Of a stretch of DNA of 64,000 nucleotides, positions 17,389-26,399 are shown in pieces. Where the stretch lies: the NCBI RefSeq assembly GCF_014651055.1, contig NZ_BMWD01000006.1, forward strand, positions 133,792 to 197,791. Reading direction: 5' to 3'. The stretch's first letter is position 1, and every line of letters begins with the position of its first letter. The position numbers and the translations under genes were made by a program. This DNA is from Streptomyces fructofermentans (GTDB lineage Bacteria; Actinomycetota; Actinomycetes; Streptomycetales; Streptomycetaceae). A model generated the notes under the pieces. The model was not told the origin of the DNA and did no database searches. It saw only the letters and a list, made by a program, of their open reading frames with translations.

Positions 17389-18357
17389 TCAGACCTTCTC
17401 GTAATACGCGCGCACGCGGGCGTGCGCCCGGCCCGGCGCGCCCAGGTGGTCGAGTCCCAGGAGGGCGGCGCCGAGCACCGGCCGCGCGGTGACGACCCGG
17501 GGCACGGCCTTGGGGGCGCGCTCCGCCAGCAGTTCCCGCACCCGGTCGTCGAGTTGGGGGTGGCGTGCCGCCAGGACCCCGCCGCCGAGCAGCACCGGGG
17601 CCTCCTCGTCCAGCAGGCCGAGGCGGGTCAGCGCGACGACCGCCATGGCCACGACCTCGTCCGCGAGCCGGTCGACGATCCCGCGGGCGACCGGGTCGCC
17701 GGCCGCCGCCGTGGCGAACAGGACCGGCGTCAGTTCGTGCCGCCGCTCCTCCGCCACACGCTCCAGATGCAGCGCCTCGATCAGCGCGTACATGGAGTCG
17801 AGCCCGAAGTGCGCGGGCAGGGTGCGGGCCAGCGCGGTGGGGCCGCCCCGCCCGTCCTCGGCACGCGCCCCGTGCCACAGGGCCTCCTCGGCGAGCCCCC
17901 AACCACCGCCCCAGTCACCGGAGATGCGGCCGAGCGCGGGGAAGCGGGCGGTGCGCCCGTCGGGCCGCATGCCCACGCAGTTGATGCCCGCGCCGCACAC
18001 CACCGCCACGCCCCGCGGCTCCTCGACACCGGCGCGCAGGATCGCGAAGGTGTCGTTGCGGACCTCCACGGTCGCCCCCCAGCCCCGCTCGTGCAGAGCG
18101 GCGGCCAACTGCGCCTCCTCGACCGGGAGATCGGCGTTGGCCAGGCAGGCCGAGACATGCTCGACGCCTCGCACGCCCGCCTCCGCGAACGCGCGCCCGA
18201 CGGCGTCCGCGACCTTGTCCACCGCCTGGCGGACACCGACCGCGGGCGGCCGGAAGCCTCCGCCGCGCGCCGTGGCGAGGACGCTCCCGTCGGCCGCCAC
18301 GACCGCGACGTCGGTCTTGCTGTTCCCCGCGTCGACGGCGAGGACATGTGCGGTCAC
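17389..18357 (-). CDS. csnK: BadF/BcrA-type ATPase, amino-sugar kinase of the csn cluster
   Basis: A 322-residue ASKHA-fold protein of the BadF/BadG/BcrA/BcrD family that includes N-acetylglucosamine and glucosamine kinases. The N-terminal phosphate-binding loop is LAVDAGNSKTDVAVV, followed by the second ATP motif VVCGAGINCVG and the GRISGDWGGG loop. It likely phosphorylates the monosaccharide released from imported chitosan oligosaccharides. The GTG at 18357 overlaps the stop of csnH by 4 bases (GTGA). It is the last gene of csnR-K. Sugar specificity (GlcN versus GlcNAc) cannot be decided from sequence. Confidence 0.88.
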   Translation of the reverse strand: MTAHVLAVDAGNSKTDVAVVAADGSVLATARGGGFRPPAVGVRQAVDKVADAVGRAFAEAGVRGVEHVSACLANADLPVEEAQLAAALHERGWGATVEVRNDTFAILRAGVEEPRGVAVVCGAGINCVGMRPDGRTARFPALGRISGDWGGGWGLAEEALWHGARAEDGRGGPTALARTLPAHFGLDSMYALIEALHLERVAEERRHELTPVLFATAAAGDPVARGIVDRLADEVVAMAVVALTRLGLLDEEAPVLLGGGVLAARHPQLDDRVRELLAERAPKAVPRVVTARPVLGAALLGLDHLGAPGRAHARVRAYYEKV

Positions 18358-19619
18358 GCCCACGCCAGGTGCTCCCGGTTGTGCGCGATCAGACGGTCGG
18401 TGAGGTCGTCGGCGTACGCGTACTGGCCGACCAGCGGGTGCGCGAGCAGGGCCCGGAACACCCGTTCGCGGCCCCCGCGCAGCGCGGCCTCCAGCGCCAG
18501 GTCCTCGTACGCGGTGACGCCGGCCATCAGACCCGCGTAGAGCGGGTCCACCGGTGCCACCGGCAGCGGAGCGGCGCCGGTGCGTCCGACGGCCGCCTGC
18601 ACCTCCACGACGGCGTCGTCCGGCAGGAACGGCAGAGTGCCCCTGTTGTACGTGTTCACCACCTGGTACGGGCTGCCCCCGCCGCCGAGCAGCGAGGCCG
18701 CGAGGTCCACGGCGGCCTCGGAGTAGTACGCCCCGCCCCTGCGGGAGAGCAGCTCCGGCTTCTCGTCGAGCTGCGGGTCCCCGTACATGGCCAGCAGTTC
18801 CTTCTCCATCGCGGCCACCTCGGCGGCCCGTGACGGCTTCGTCCGCAGCTCCCGCACGACCTCGTCGTGGGCGTAGAAGTAGCGCAGGTAGTAGGACGGG
18901 ACGACGCCCAGGCGGTCCAGGACGCCCCGCGGCAGGCGCAGGTCGTCGGCGAGGGCGTCCCCGTGCTCGGCCAGGAGCTTCGGCAGCACGTTCTCGCCCT
19001 CGGGCCCGCCGAGCCGCACCCGCGTCTCCCAGGTGAGGTGGTTGAGGCCCACGTGGTCCAGGTGCACGTCGGCGGGGGCGACCCCGAGCAGCCCGGCGAA
19101 CTTCCGCTGGAAGCCGATCGCCACGTTGCACAGCCCGACCGCCCGGTGGCCGGCCTGGAGGAGGGCGCGGGTCACGATGCCGACGGGGTTGGTGAAGTCG
19201 ATGATCCACGCGTCGGGGTTCGCGCGCCGGACCCGCTCGGCGATGTCGAGCACCACCGGAACGGTGCGCAGCGCCTTGGCGAGCCCGCCCGCGCCGGTCG
19301 TCTCCTGGCCGACGCAGCCGCACTCCAGCGGCCAGGTCTCGTCCTCGTTCCTGGCGGCCTGCCCGCCGACGCGCAACTGCAGCAGCACCGCGTCGGCCCC
19401 GTCGACACCCGCGTCGAGGTCGGCGGTCGTGGTGATCCGGCCCGGGTGACCCTGCCGGGCGAAGATCCGCCGGGCCAGCCCGCCGACCAGTTCCAGGCGG
19501 TCGACGGCCGGATCGACCAGGACCAGTTCCTCGATGGGCAGGGTGTCCCGCAGCCTCGCGAATCCGTCGATCAGTTCAGGGGTGTACGTGGAACCCCCGC
19601 CCACTACTGCGAGTTTCAT
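18354..19619 (-). CDS. csnH: Glycoside hydrolase family 4 (6-phospho-beta-glycosidase type)
   Basis: A 421-residue GH4 enzyme. This family cleaves glycosides by an NAD+ and metal-dependent redox mechanism. Visible motifs are the Rossmann start VVGGGSTYTPEL, ECGCVGQETTG, IIDFTNPVGI, the metal-binding CNVAIG cysteine and the HVGLNHLTW histidine. It is soluble and full length. It follows csnG after 1 base and overlaps csnK, placing it in intracellular breakdown of chitosan-derived disaccharides. Whether its substrate is phosphorylated is uncertain, because the cluster imports by ABC transporter, not PTS. Confidence 0.92.
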   Translation of the reverse strand: MKLAVVGGGSTYTPELIDGFARLRDTLPIEELVLVDPAVDRLELVGGLARRIFARQGHPGRITTTADLDAGVDGADAVLLQLRVGGQAARNEDETWPLECGCVGQETTGAGGLAKALRTVPVVLDIAERVRRANPDAWIIDFTNPVGIVTRALLQAGHRAVGLCNVAIGFQRKFAGLLGVAPADVHLDHVGLNHLTWETRVRLGGPEGENVLPKLLAEHGDALADDLRLPRGVLDRLGVVPSYYLRYFYAHDEVVRELRTKPSRAAEVAAMEKELLAMYGDPQLDEKPELLSRRGGAYYSEAAVDLAASLLGGGGSPYQVVNTYNRGTLPFLPDDAVVEVQAAVGRTGAAPLPVAPVDPLYAGLMAGVTAYEDLALEAALRGGRERVFRALLAHPLVGQYAYADDLTDRLIAHNREHLAWA

Positions 19620-19620
19620 G

Positions 19621-20514
19621 TCAGCCCTTCACTCCGGTGAGCGTGACGCCCTCGACGAACGCCTTCTGCGCGAAGAAGAACACGAGGATCACGGGGGCCA
19701 TGACCAGGACGGTCGCGGCCATCGTCAGATTCCAGTCGGTGTGGTGCGCGCCCTTGAAGGACTCCAGGCCGTAGCTCAGGGTCCAGGCGCCGGGGTTCTC
19801 GGACGCGTAGATCTGCGGCCCGAAGTAGTCGTTCCAGGCGTAGAAGAACTGGAACAGCGCGACGGCCGCGATCCCCGGCTTCGCCATCGGCAGCACGACC
19901 TTGAGCAGGGTCCGCAGGTCCCCGCAGCCGTCGACCTTCGCCGCGTCCAGGTACTCGTTCGGGATCGTCGTCAGGAACTGCCGCAGCAGGAAGATGGAGA
20001 ACGCGTCGCCGAACGCCATCGGGACGATCAGCGGCCACAGCGTGCCCGACAGGTCGAGCTGCTTCGCCCAGAACAGGTACATCGGGATGATGATGACCTG
20101 CGGCGGCAGCATCATCATCGAGATGACGAGCATCAGGGACAGGTTCCGGCCACGGAAGCGGAACTTGGCGAGGGCGTACGCCACGGGGACGGACGACAGC
20201 ACCGTGAGGGCCGTGCCGGCGCCCGCGTACAGCAGGGTGTTGCGCCACCAGGTCAGGAAGCCGGGGGTGTCGAGGACCTTCGTGTAGTTGCCCCACTCCC
20301 AGGTGTCCGGGACCAGGTCCCTGCTCAGCGCCTGGTTGTCGCTCATCAGCGAGGTCAGCACCACGAACACGAACGGCAGGACGAAGAAGAGCGCGGCCGC
20401 CACCCCGAGGGCGTGCACGGCGATCCACTCCAGGAGCGCCCTGCGCCGGGCGGTCCGCTCGGCGGGCGACACCGGTGCCCGCAACTCGGTCGGCTTGTCG
20501 AGGACTTGGGTCAT
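19621..20514 (-). CDS. csnG: Sugar ABC transporter permease, MalG family
   Basis: A 297-residue inner-membrane permease (carbohydrate CUT1 class) with six hydrophobic segments. The cytoplasmic EAA-type loop LDAAKVDGCGDLRTLLKVVLP, contacting the ATPase, is present near residue 200. It forms the channel with the MalF-like subunit encoded 3 bases upstream. No ATPase gene is in the cluster, so a shared MsiK-type ATPase encoded elsewhere is expected, as for other Streptomyces CUT1 systems. Confidence 0.92.
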   Translation of the reverse strand: MTQVLDKPTELRAPVSPAERTARRRALLEWIAVHALGVAAALFFVLPFVFVVLTSLMSDNQALSRDLVPDTWEWGNYTKVLDTPGFLTWWRNTLLYAGAGTALTVLSSVPVAYALAKFRFRGRNLSLMLVISMMMLPPQVIIIPMYLFWAKQLDLSGTLWPLIVPMAFGDAFSIFLLRQFLTTIPNEYLDAAKVDGCGDLRTLLKVVLPMAKPGIAAVALFQFFYAWNDYFGPQIYASENPGAWTLSYGLESFKGAHHTDWNLTMAATVLVMAPVILVFFFAQKAFVEGVTLTGVKG

Positions 20515-20517
20515 GGG

Positions 20518-21486
20518 TCAGTCACCTGCCTGGATGAGACCGCCCCGGCGCCGCATCAGGAACGCGGTGAACACCATGGACAGGGCGAACAGCACCAGCG
20601 CGACCACGCACGCCGAGCCGTAGTCGAAGCGCTGGAAGCCGAGGTTGTAGACGAGCTGCGGCAGGGTGAGCGTGGACTTGTCGGGGTAGCCCGGCTCGAA
20701 CTGCTGGCCGGAGCCGCCGATGACGCCGGAGGCGACCTTCCCGGCGACCAGTGGCTGCGTGTAGTACTGCATCGTCTGGATCACACCGGTCACCACCGCG
20801 AACATGACGATCGGCGAGATGTTCGGCAGCGTCACGAAGCGGAACCGCTGCCACGCGGACGCGCCGTCCAGCTCGGCGGCCTCGTACTGCTCCCTGGGCA
20901 CGTCCAGCAGGGCCGCCATGAAGATGACCATCAGGTCGCCCACGCCCCACAGGGCGAGCATCGTCAGGGCCGGCTTGGACCACGTGGCGTCCGTGAACCA
21001 GCCGGGGGTCGGCAGGCCCAGCCCGTCCAGGACCGAGTTCACCGGTCCGGTGCCGGGGTTCAGGAGGAACACGAACGCCAGGGTCGCCGCGACCGGCGGG
21101 GCCAGGTAGGGGAGGTAGAACAGGGTGCGGAAGACACCCGTGCCCGTGCGGATTCTCGTGATCAGCAGCCCGACGCCCAGCCCGAACACGACCCGGCAGC
21201 TCACCATGACCAGCACCAGCCACAGGGTGTTGCGCAGCGCCGGCCAGAACATCGGGTAGTCGTTGAAGACGTAGCTCCAGTTGCCCAGCCCCCTGAACTC
21301 GGGGACCCCGAAGCCGTCGTACTTCATGAACGAGAAGTAGACCGTCGAGACCAGCGGGTAGGCGAAGAAGACCCCGAAGCCGATCAGCCAGGGCGACATG
21401 AAGGCGAGCGTGCGCAGCGCCTGCCGCCGGTGCTTCGCGGCGAGGCCGGCGGAACCGGCCCCGGCGCGCGGAGTGTGCGTGGCCAT
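20518..21486 (-). CDS. csnF: Sugar ABC transporter permease, MalF family
   Basis: A 322-residue membrane permease with six predicted helices and the EAA-type motif EAAELDGASAWQRFRFVTLP. Paired with csnG it forms the translocation pore for oligosaccharides delivered by csnE. The ATG at 21486 lies 6 bases after the csnE stop. The N-terminus is short and cytoplasmic, so it lacks the long MalF periplasmic domain of enterobacteria, as usual in Gram-positives. Confidence 0.92.
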   Translation of the reverse strand: MATHTPRAGAGSAGLAAKHRRQALRTLAFMSPWLIGFGVFFAYPLVSTVYFSFMKYDGFGVPEFRGLGNWSYVFNDYPMFWPALRNTLWLVLVMVSCRVVFGLGVGLLITRIRTGTGVFRTLFYLPYLAPPVAATLAFVFLLNPGTGPVNSVLDGLGLPTPGWFTDATWSKPALTMLALWGVGDLMVIFMAALLDVPREQYEAAELDGASAWQRFRFVTLPNISPIVMFAVVTGVIQTMQYYTQPLVAGKVASGVIGGSGQQFEPGYPDKSTLTLPQLVYNLGFQRFDYGSACVVALVLFALSMVFTAFLMRRRGGLIQAGD

Positions 21487-21492
21487 CGCCGG

Positions 21493-22821
21493 CTACTTCG
21501 CCTGCTCGATGTCACGGTCGATCTGGGCGGCCGTCCTCGCCAGCCCCTCCTTGAGGTCCTTGGCCTTGCCGGACTCGTACTGGTACCCGAAGTCCTGGAG
21601 GGTCTGCTGGTACGTCGAGCCGTTGACGGAGGCCGGAGGGGTGTTGGACTCGGGGTGCTGCGCGATGTCGAGGAAGGTCCTGAAGCCCGGATCGGCCTTC
21701 AGGTCGGGGGACTTCAGCGCCTCGAAGGTGGACGGCACGTTGTGGATGGCGTTGGAGAAGGCGACGACGGCCTCGGTGTCGGTCGTCATGTACTTCACCA
21801 GCTCCCAGGCCGCGTTCTGCTTCTTGCTCTGCGGCGCGATGCCCATGATCGTGCCGGACAGGAATCCCTTGCCGTACTCGTCGGCCTCGTCGTCCGCCAC
21901 CGGCATCGGTGCGGTGCCGATCTCGAACTTCACACCGGCGTCCTGGGCCATCCCGAGCCGCCACTCGCCGTCGAGCTGCATCGCCACCTGACCGGTGTGG
22001 AACGGGTGCTTGGCGCCCCACTCGTCGCCGAAGGTGTTGCGGTACTTCTCCAGCTTCGCGAAGCCCCCGAGGTCGTCCACGAGCTTCTTCTGGTACCTGA
22101 ACATCTCCGCGAACGCGGGGTCGGAGGCCACGGTGGACTTGCCGTCCCTGCCGAAGTACGCGTGGTCCCACTGCGACATGTAGTGGTCCACGACCGTCTC
22201 GTAGCCGTGGTAGTTCGGCATGAAGCCGAGCCGCTCGTAGGAGTCGCCCTTCGGCTCGGTCAGCTTCTCGGCGACCTTCGCGAACTCGGACCACGTCCTC
22301 GGCGGCGCGTCGATGCCGGCCGCGGCGAAGGCGTCCTTGTTGTAGTAGAGCCCGTACGCGTCGCCGAGGAGCGGCATCGCGCAGCGGGTGCCCTCGAACT
22401 GGGTGTACTCCAGCATCGGCTTCGGGATGATCTTGTCCAGGTCGAGCTTCGACTTCTCGATGAACGGGCCGAGGTCGGCGAAGGCGCCGGAGGAGCAGAA
22501 CTTGCCGACGTTGGACGTGGTGAACGACGACACGACGTCGGGGCCGTTCGAACCACCGGCCCGCAGCGCCTGGTTGAGCTTGTCGTCGTTGATGTTGCCG
22601 ACGACCTTCACCTTGATGTTGGGGTGCTTCTTCTCGAACCGGCCGATGTTCGCCTTGATGGCCTCGACCTCGGAGGGCGCGCTCCAGCCGTGCCAGAACG
22701 TGATCGTGGTCTCGGCGTCGGGGTCGTCCGTGGCGCCGGTGTCGGCCTGACCGGTGCACGCGGTGGCGAGCAGGGCCACGGAGGCGACGGTCAGCAGCGC
22801 TTTTCTGGATATTCCGGGCAT
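21493..22821 (-). CDS. csnE: Extracellular sugar-binding lipoprotein of the csn transporter
   Basis: A 442-residue family 1 solute-binding protein. The N-terminus is a lipoprotein signal (SRKALLTVASVALLATAC) with the lipid-accepting Cys at residue 22. The mature part shows typical family 1 elements ITFWHGW, KVKVVGN, AMPLLGDAYGLYYNKDAF and TGQVAMQLDGEWRLG. In the csn clusters of S. coelicolor and S. lividans the corresponding protein binds chitosan-derived oligosaccharides. An 87-base gap separates it from csnR; no separate operator is visible there, so transcription probably comes from the csnR promoter. Confidence 0.9.
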   Translation of the reverse strand: MPGISRKALLTVASVALLATACTGQADTGATDDPDAETTITFWHGWSAPSEVEAIKANIGRFEKKHPNIKVKVVGNINDDKLNQALRAGGSNGPDVVSSFTTSNVGKFCSSGAFADLGPFIEKSKLDLDKIIPKPMLEYTQFEGTRCAMPLLGDAYGLYYNKDAFAAAGIDAPPRTWSEFAKVAEKLTEPKGDSYERLGFMPNYHGYETVVDHYMSQWDHAYFGRDGKSTVASDPAFAEMFRYQKKLVDDLGGFAKLEKYRNTFGDEWGAKHPFHTGQVAMQLDGEWRLGMAQDAGVKFEIGTAPMPVADDEADEYGKGFLSGTIMGIAPQSKKQNAAWELVKYMTTDTEAVVAFSNAIHNVPSTFEALKSPDLKADPGFRTFLDIAQHPESNTPPASVNGSTYQQTLQDFGYQYESGKAKDLKEGLARTAAQIDRDIEQAK

Positions 22822-22908
22822 GGCGAGGTCTCCCTGGGGCGGGACGGGGTGGGTGAGCGAGACATGGCTACGGAGCGTGCGGGCGGTACGGGGCCCCGGA
22901 GGGCCGGG

Positions 22909-24147
22909 TCAGCGCGAGGTGTCGAAGACCTCGTCGCGGGCGGCCGCGAGCGCGCTCTCCAACGCGCCGCGCAGCACGGGGTGTTCATGGACGCCGCCGA
23001 CGACCAGGCGGGGCCGGGACGCGGCGAGTTCCTCCAGTTCGGCCTGCACCAGGGCGCGCAGCGGTTCGCCGCCCCTGGTGAGCGAGGCGCCGCTGAGGAC
23101 GACGAGTTCGGGGTCGAGGACGGAGACGAGCGAGGCGAGGCCGGTGGCCAGGCCCGTCGCGTAGGTCCGCAGGAGCTGCAGGTGGGGTCCCGTGCCGATG
23201 TCCGCCGCCTGCTCGACGAGCGCCGCGGCGGCCTCGGCGTACGGCCCCGCCGGTACGGGTTCGATGCCCAGTTCGCGAGCCAGTTTCGGCAGCGCCTGGG
23301 AGCCGGCCAGCTCCTGGTAGCCGCCGCTGTTGGCCTTGGTGACGTGCCGTACGAGGGGGGCGCCGGGCACCGGCAGGAAGCCGACCTCTCCCGCGCCGCC
23401 GGTCCAGCCGCGGTGCAGCCGCCCGCCGAGCACGAGCGCCGCGCCGAGACCGCCCTCGTTCCACAGCAGTACGAAGTCCTCGTGGCCGCGGGCCGCTCCG
23501 AGCCGCTGCTCGGCGATGGCGACGAGATTGACGTCGTTCTCGTACTCGACCGGCATCGGCAGCGCCGCCGCCAGTTCGTCGAGCAGGGTGGTGGAGTGCC
23601 AGCCGGGGAGGTGGGAGGCGTAGCGCAGCCGGCCCGTGTTCGGGTCGAACGCGCCGGGTGTGCCGATGACGAGCCGCTGGATGTCGGCCCGTACGAGGCC
23701 CGCCGCCTTGACCGCTCCGTCGAGCGCGTCGGTGACCTGCCGAACGACGCTCTGCCCGCCGCGCCGGCCGGGTGTGGGCAGTTCGTACTCGCCCACGGTC
23801 CGGCCCGTCACGTCGGCGACGGCGGCGAGGATCCGCTCGGGCGTCACATCGAGCCCGGCGGCGTACGCGGCGGCCGGGTTCACCGCGTACAGCTGTGCGT
23901 TGGGCCCCGGCCTGCCCTCGGTGGTGCCGGTGACGAGGACCAGGCCCGCCGCCTCCAGCCGGGCCAGCAGCTGGGAGGCGGTCGGCTTGGACAGTCCGGT
24001 CAGCTTGCCGATCCTGGTCCGGGACAGCGGGCCGTGGGCCAGCAGGAGGTCGAGTGCGGCACGGTCGTTCATGGCGCGCAGGACGCGCGGGGTGCCCGGC
24101 GTGCCGGCGGGTCCTGCGGGTCCAGCGGTTCCTGCGGGGCCTGTCAC
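22909..24147 (-). CDS. csnR: ROK-family transcriptional repressor of the chitosan cluster
   Basis: A 412-residue ROK protein: N-terminal winged helix (LLAHGPLSRTRIGKLTGLSK, about 33-60) for DNA binding and C-terminal ROK/ASKHA sugar-sensing domain with IGTPGAF and VLLWNEGGLGAALVL. In Streptomyces CsnR represses chitosanase genes and its own operon until chitosan oligosaccharides appear. The GTG at 24147 has AGGCAGG upstream; ATG at 24072 is an alternative giving 387 residues. A perfect palindrome at 24221-24235 is the likely operator. The gene heads the csnR-E-F-G-H-K transcription unit. Confidence 0.92.
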   Translation of the reverse strand: MTGPAGTAGPAGPAGTPGTPRVLRAMNDRAALDLLLAHGPLSRTRIGKLTGLSKPTASQLLARLEAAGLVLVTGTTEGRPGPNAQLYAVNPAAAYAAGLDVTPERILAAVADVTGRTVGEYELPTPGRRGGQSVVRQVTDALDGAVKAAGLVRADIQRLVIGTPGAFDPNTGRLRYASHLPGWHSTTLLDELAAALPMPVEYENDVNLVAIAEQRLGAARGHEDFVLLWNEGGLGAALVLGGRLHRGWTGGAGEVGFLPVPGAPLVRHVTKANSGGYQELAGSQALPKLARELGIEPVPAGPYAEAAAALVEQAADIGTGPHLQLLRTYATGLATGLASLVSVLDPELVVLSGASLTRGGEPLRALVQAELEELAASRPRLVVGGVHEHPVLRGALESALAAARDEVFDTSR

Positions 24148-24220
24148 GGGGTCGACACCTGCCTTTCGGCTGACCAGCTTCCCAGTGGTGCCACCGGGAA
24201 GTCCACCGTGTGATCACTGT

Positions 24221-24235
24221 TAGGAAACTTTCCTA
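24221..24235. promoter_or_regulatory. CsnR-box palindrome
   Basis: TAGGAAACTTTCCTA is a perfect 15-bp palindrome 74 bases upstream of csnR. It matches the AT-rich palindrome known upstream of Streptomyces chitosanase and csn genes (recalled, not searched) and stands out from the GC-rich surroundings. Confidence 0.8.
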
Positions 24236-24318
24236 TCGGTGGGAGGAAGGTAGGCCGGACGCGGGGGAGGCGTCAATACCGGCCACCCGCGGGCAACCAA
24301 CTCGTTACCCCGCGACAC

Positions 24319-24365
24319 ACGTGTGGGGCGTCACCCGGATGCGCTCCGGATGCCGCCCCACACGT
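24319..24365 (-). terminator. Long hairpin after mscS
   Basis: Perfect 12-bp arms (24319-24330 with 24354-24365) enclose a second small hairpin CCGGA-TGCGC-TCCGG. It begins 18 bases beyond the mscS stop. Confidence 0.65.
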
Positions 24366-24383
24366 ATGAGAAGGGTCTCGTCG

Positions 24384-25457
24384 CTACTTGGTCACATTCG
24401 TCGGCGCCGCGGGTGCGAGCGGGGACGCGGTCATCGACTGCGGGGACGCCGCGTTGGCGTAGGCGGACGGGGCCGCCATGCCGGCCGTCGGGTCCGCGGC
24501 CTCCTCGGCCGCAGCCGCGGGCAGCCCGCCCACGAGGCTGATGTCCGCCTTGTCGAAGGCGTGCTTCACGCGCCAGCGCAGCTCGCGCTCGACCGACAGG
24601 GCCTTGCCGGGCATGGTCTTCGCTGAGACGCGCACGACCACGGAGTCCAGCAGCACGCTGTCGAGGCCCAGCACCTCGATCGGGCCCCACAGGCGCTCGT
24701 TCCAGGGCTCGGACTTGCTCATGGCCTCGCCGACCTCGGTCAGGACCGCGCGCACCCGGTCCAGGTCCTCGTCGGGGCGCACCGTGACGTCGACACCGGC
24801 GGTCGCCCAGCCCTGCGAGAGGTTGCCGATGCGCTTGACCTCGCCGTTGCGGACGTACCAGATCTCGCCGTTGTCGCCGCGGAGCTTGGTGACGCGCAGG
24901 CCGACCTCGATGACCTCGCCCGAGGCCACGCCCGCGTCCACCGTGTCGCCGACGCCGTACTGGTCCTCCAGGATCATGAAGACACCCGAGAGGAAGTCGG
25001 TCACCAGGTTGCGGGCGCCGAAACCGATCGCCACGCCCGCCACGCCGGCCGAGGCCAGCAGCGGGGCCAGGTTGATCTCGAAGGTGCCGAGGATCATCAG
25101 TGCGGCCGTGCCCATGATCAGGAAGGACGCGACCGAGCGCAGCACCGAGCCGATGGCCTGGGACCGCTGGCGGCGGCGCTCGACGTTGACGAGCAGGCCG
25201 CCCAGCGCCGTGCCGTCGACCGCCTGGGCCGTGCGGTTCATCCGGTCTATGAGCTTGGTGATGGCCCGCCTGACGGCGACTCTCAGCACGGCGGCTATGA
25301 CCACGATCAGCAGCACCCGCAGGCCGATGCTCAGCCATGTGGACCAGTTCTGCTCGACCCAGCTCGCGGCGTTGGTCGCTCTTTCCTGGGCGTCCTGGAG
25401 CGTCGGTGCCGTCGGTTCCTCGGTGGGATCGGCGGCCGACAGGACGGACAAGAACAC
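24384..25457 (-). CDS. mscS: Small-conductance mechanosensitive channel (MscS family)
   Basis: A 357-residue membrane protein that opens on hypo-osmotic shock. Three hydrophobic segments precede the pore-lining helix signature ASAGVAGVAIGFGARN and the beta-domain start FMILEDQYGVGDTV. The C-terminus after about residue 315 is Ala/Pro-rich and variable. I chose GTG 25457, preceded by GGAGG at 8 bases, rather than the ATG at 25589, because the additional 44 residues are Pro-rich and unlike an N-terminal membrane region. A strong terminator follows. Confidence 0.9.
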   Translation of the reverse strand: MFLSVLSAADPTEEPTAPTLQDAQERATNAASWVEQNWSTWLSIGLRVLLIVVIAAVLRVAVRRAITKLIDRMNRTAQAVDGTALGGLLVNVERRRQRSQAIGSVLRSVASFLIMGTAALMILGTFEINLAPLLASAGVAGVAIGFGARNLVTDFLSGVFMILEDQYGVGDTVDAGVASGEVIEVGLRVTKLRGDNGEIWYVRNGEVKRIGNLSQGWATAGVDVTVRPDEDLDRVRAVLTEVGEAMSKSEPWNERLWGPIEVLGLDSVLLDSVVVRVSAKTMPGKALSVERELRWRVKHAFDKADISLVGGLPAAAAEEAADPTAGMAAPSAYANAASPQSMTASPLAPAAPTNVTK

Positions 25458-25730
25458 GGCAGGTACCTCCAGGCGTAGCGGCCCGCCCGGGGCCGGGACA
25501 TCGGGACAAATGCCGACGGGCGGAACCACCACACTAACGGGGCATCGTGTGTGGATCGTTGCAATGTTCGGGGGAGAGACGGTGCTCACCTGGGGATGAA
25601 GTACATGTGGTCGAAAACACTCCCAGCCCGTTACCGGGACATGGTGGCGCTTCCACCAGGCATGAGGGGAGACTGACTACAGATCGTCCCGGCGCGAGCC
25701 ACGCGCCGCCGGCGTACAAGGAGGCCATCC

Positions 25731-26267
25731 GTGCCGCATGTCCTGGTCCTCAACGCGTCGTACGAGCCCCTCGGCGTCGTACCGCTCCGCCGCGCGCTCG
25801 TCCTCGTCCTGGAGAACAAGGCAGTCTGCCTCGAGGAGTCCGGCGCCTTCATGCACAGTTCGACCGTTACTGTCCCCGCACCCAGCGTGGTCCGGCTGAA
25901 GAGGTTCGTACGGGTCCCCTACCGCGGGCCCGTTCCGCTGACCAGGCGGGCGCTGTTCGCCCGCGACGGCGGCCGGTGCATGTACTGCGGTGGCGTCGCA
26001 ACCAGCGTCGACCACGTCATCCCGCGCAGCCGCGGGGGTCTTCACGCCTGGGACAACGTGGTGGCGTCCTGCCGCCGCTGCAACCACACCAAGGCCGACC
26101 GGCACCTGGTGGAGATCGGCTGGCGCCTGCGCCACAAACCGGCCCCGCCCACGGGGCTCGCCTGGCGCATCATCGGCACCGGGCACAGGGACCCGCGCTG
26201 GCTGCCGTACCTGCAGCCGTACGGTGCCGAGGACGCCATGGCCCGGATCGACGGCATCTCCGCCTGA
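25731..26267 (+). CDS. HNH endonuclease family protein
   Basis: A 178-residue protein with an HNH nuclease core at about 78-128: CMYCG, the DHVIPRSRGG segment with the metal-binding His, a central Asn (WDNVVASC) and CRRCNHTK, the two CxxC pairs forming a structural zinc site. The GTG at 25731 is preceded by AGGAGG. Genes of this type are widespread single genes in actinobacterial cores and are not linked to phage here. The biological role is unknown; a housekeeping repair or nucleic-acid-processing function is possible. Confidence 0.88.
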   Translation: MPHVLVLNASYEPLGVVPLRRALVLVLENKAVCLEESGAFMHSSTVTVPAPSVVRLKRFVRVPYRGPVPLTRRALFARDGGRCMYCGGVATSVDHVIPRSRGGLHAWDNVVASCRRCNHTKADRHLVEIGWRLRHKPAPPTGLAWRIIGTGHRDPRWLPYLQPYGAEDAMARIDGISA

Positions 26268-26320
26268 CGACCCGGGCCTTCGTCTTGCCCGGAGCGGTCC
26301 GGGTCCCGCGTCCCGCGCCG

Positions 26321-26357
26321 GGCCCCCGGGAGGCCCCCCTCGCGCCTCCTGGGGACC
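26321..26357. terminator. Imperfect hairpin between converging genes
   Basis: GGCCCCCGGGAGGC and GCCTCCTGGGGACC form a mostly paired stem between the HNH gene and the converging permease gene, so it could serve both strands. Confidence 0.4.
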
Positions 26358-26399
26358 CGGTGCGGTCCGCGACGCCCCCGGCCTGCCCGGCCGGTCCGC

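Noticed and set aside
19534..24213. A 1559-codon open frame on the plus strand across the csn cluster
   Set aside because: Antisense to six well-supported genes; it lacks any recognisable motif and comes from GC-skewed codon positions.
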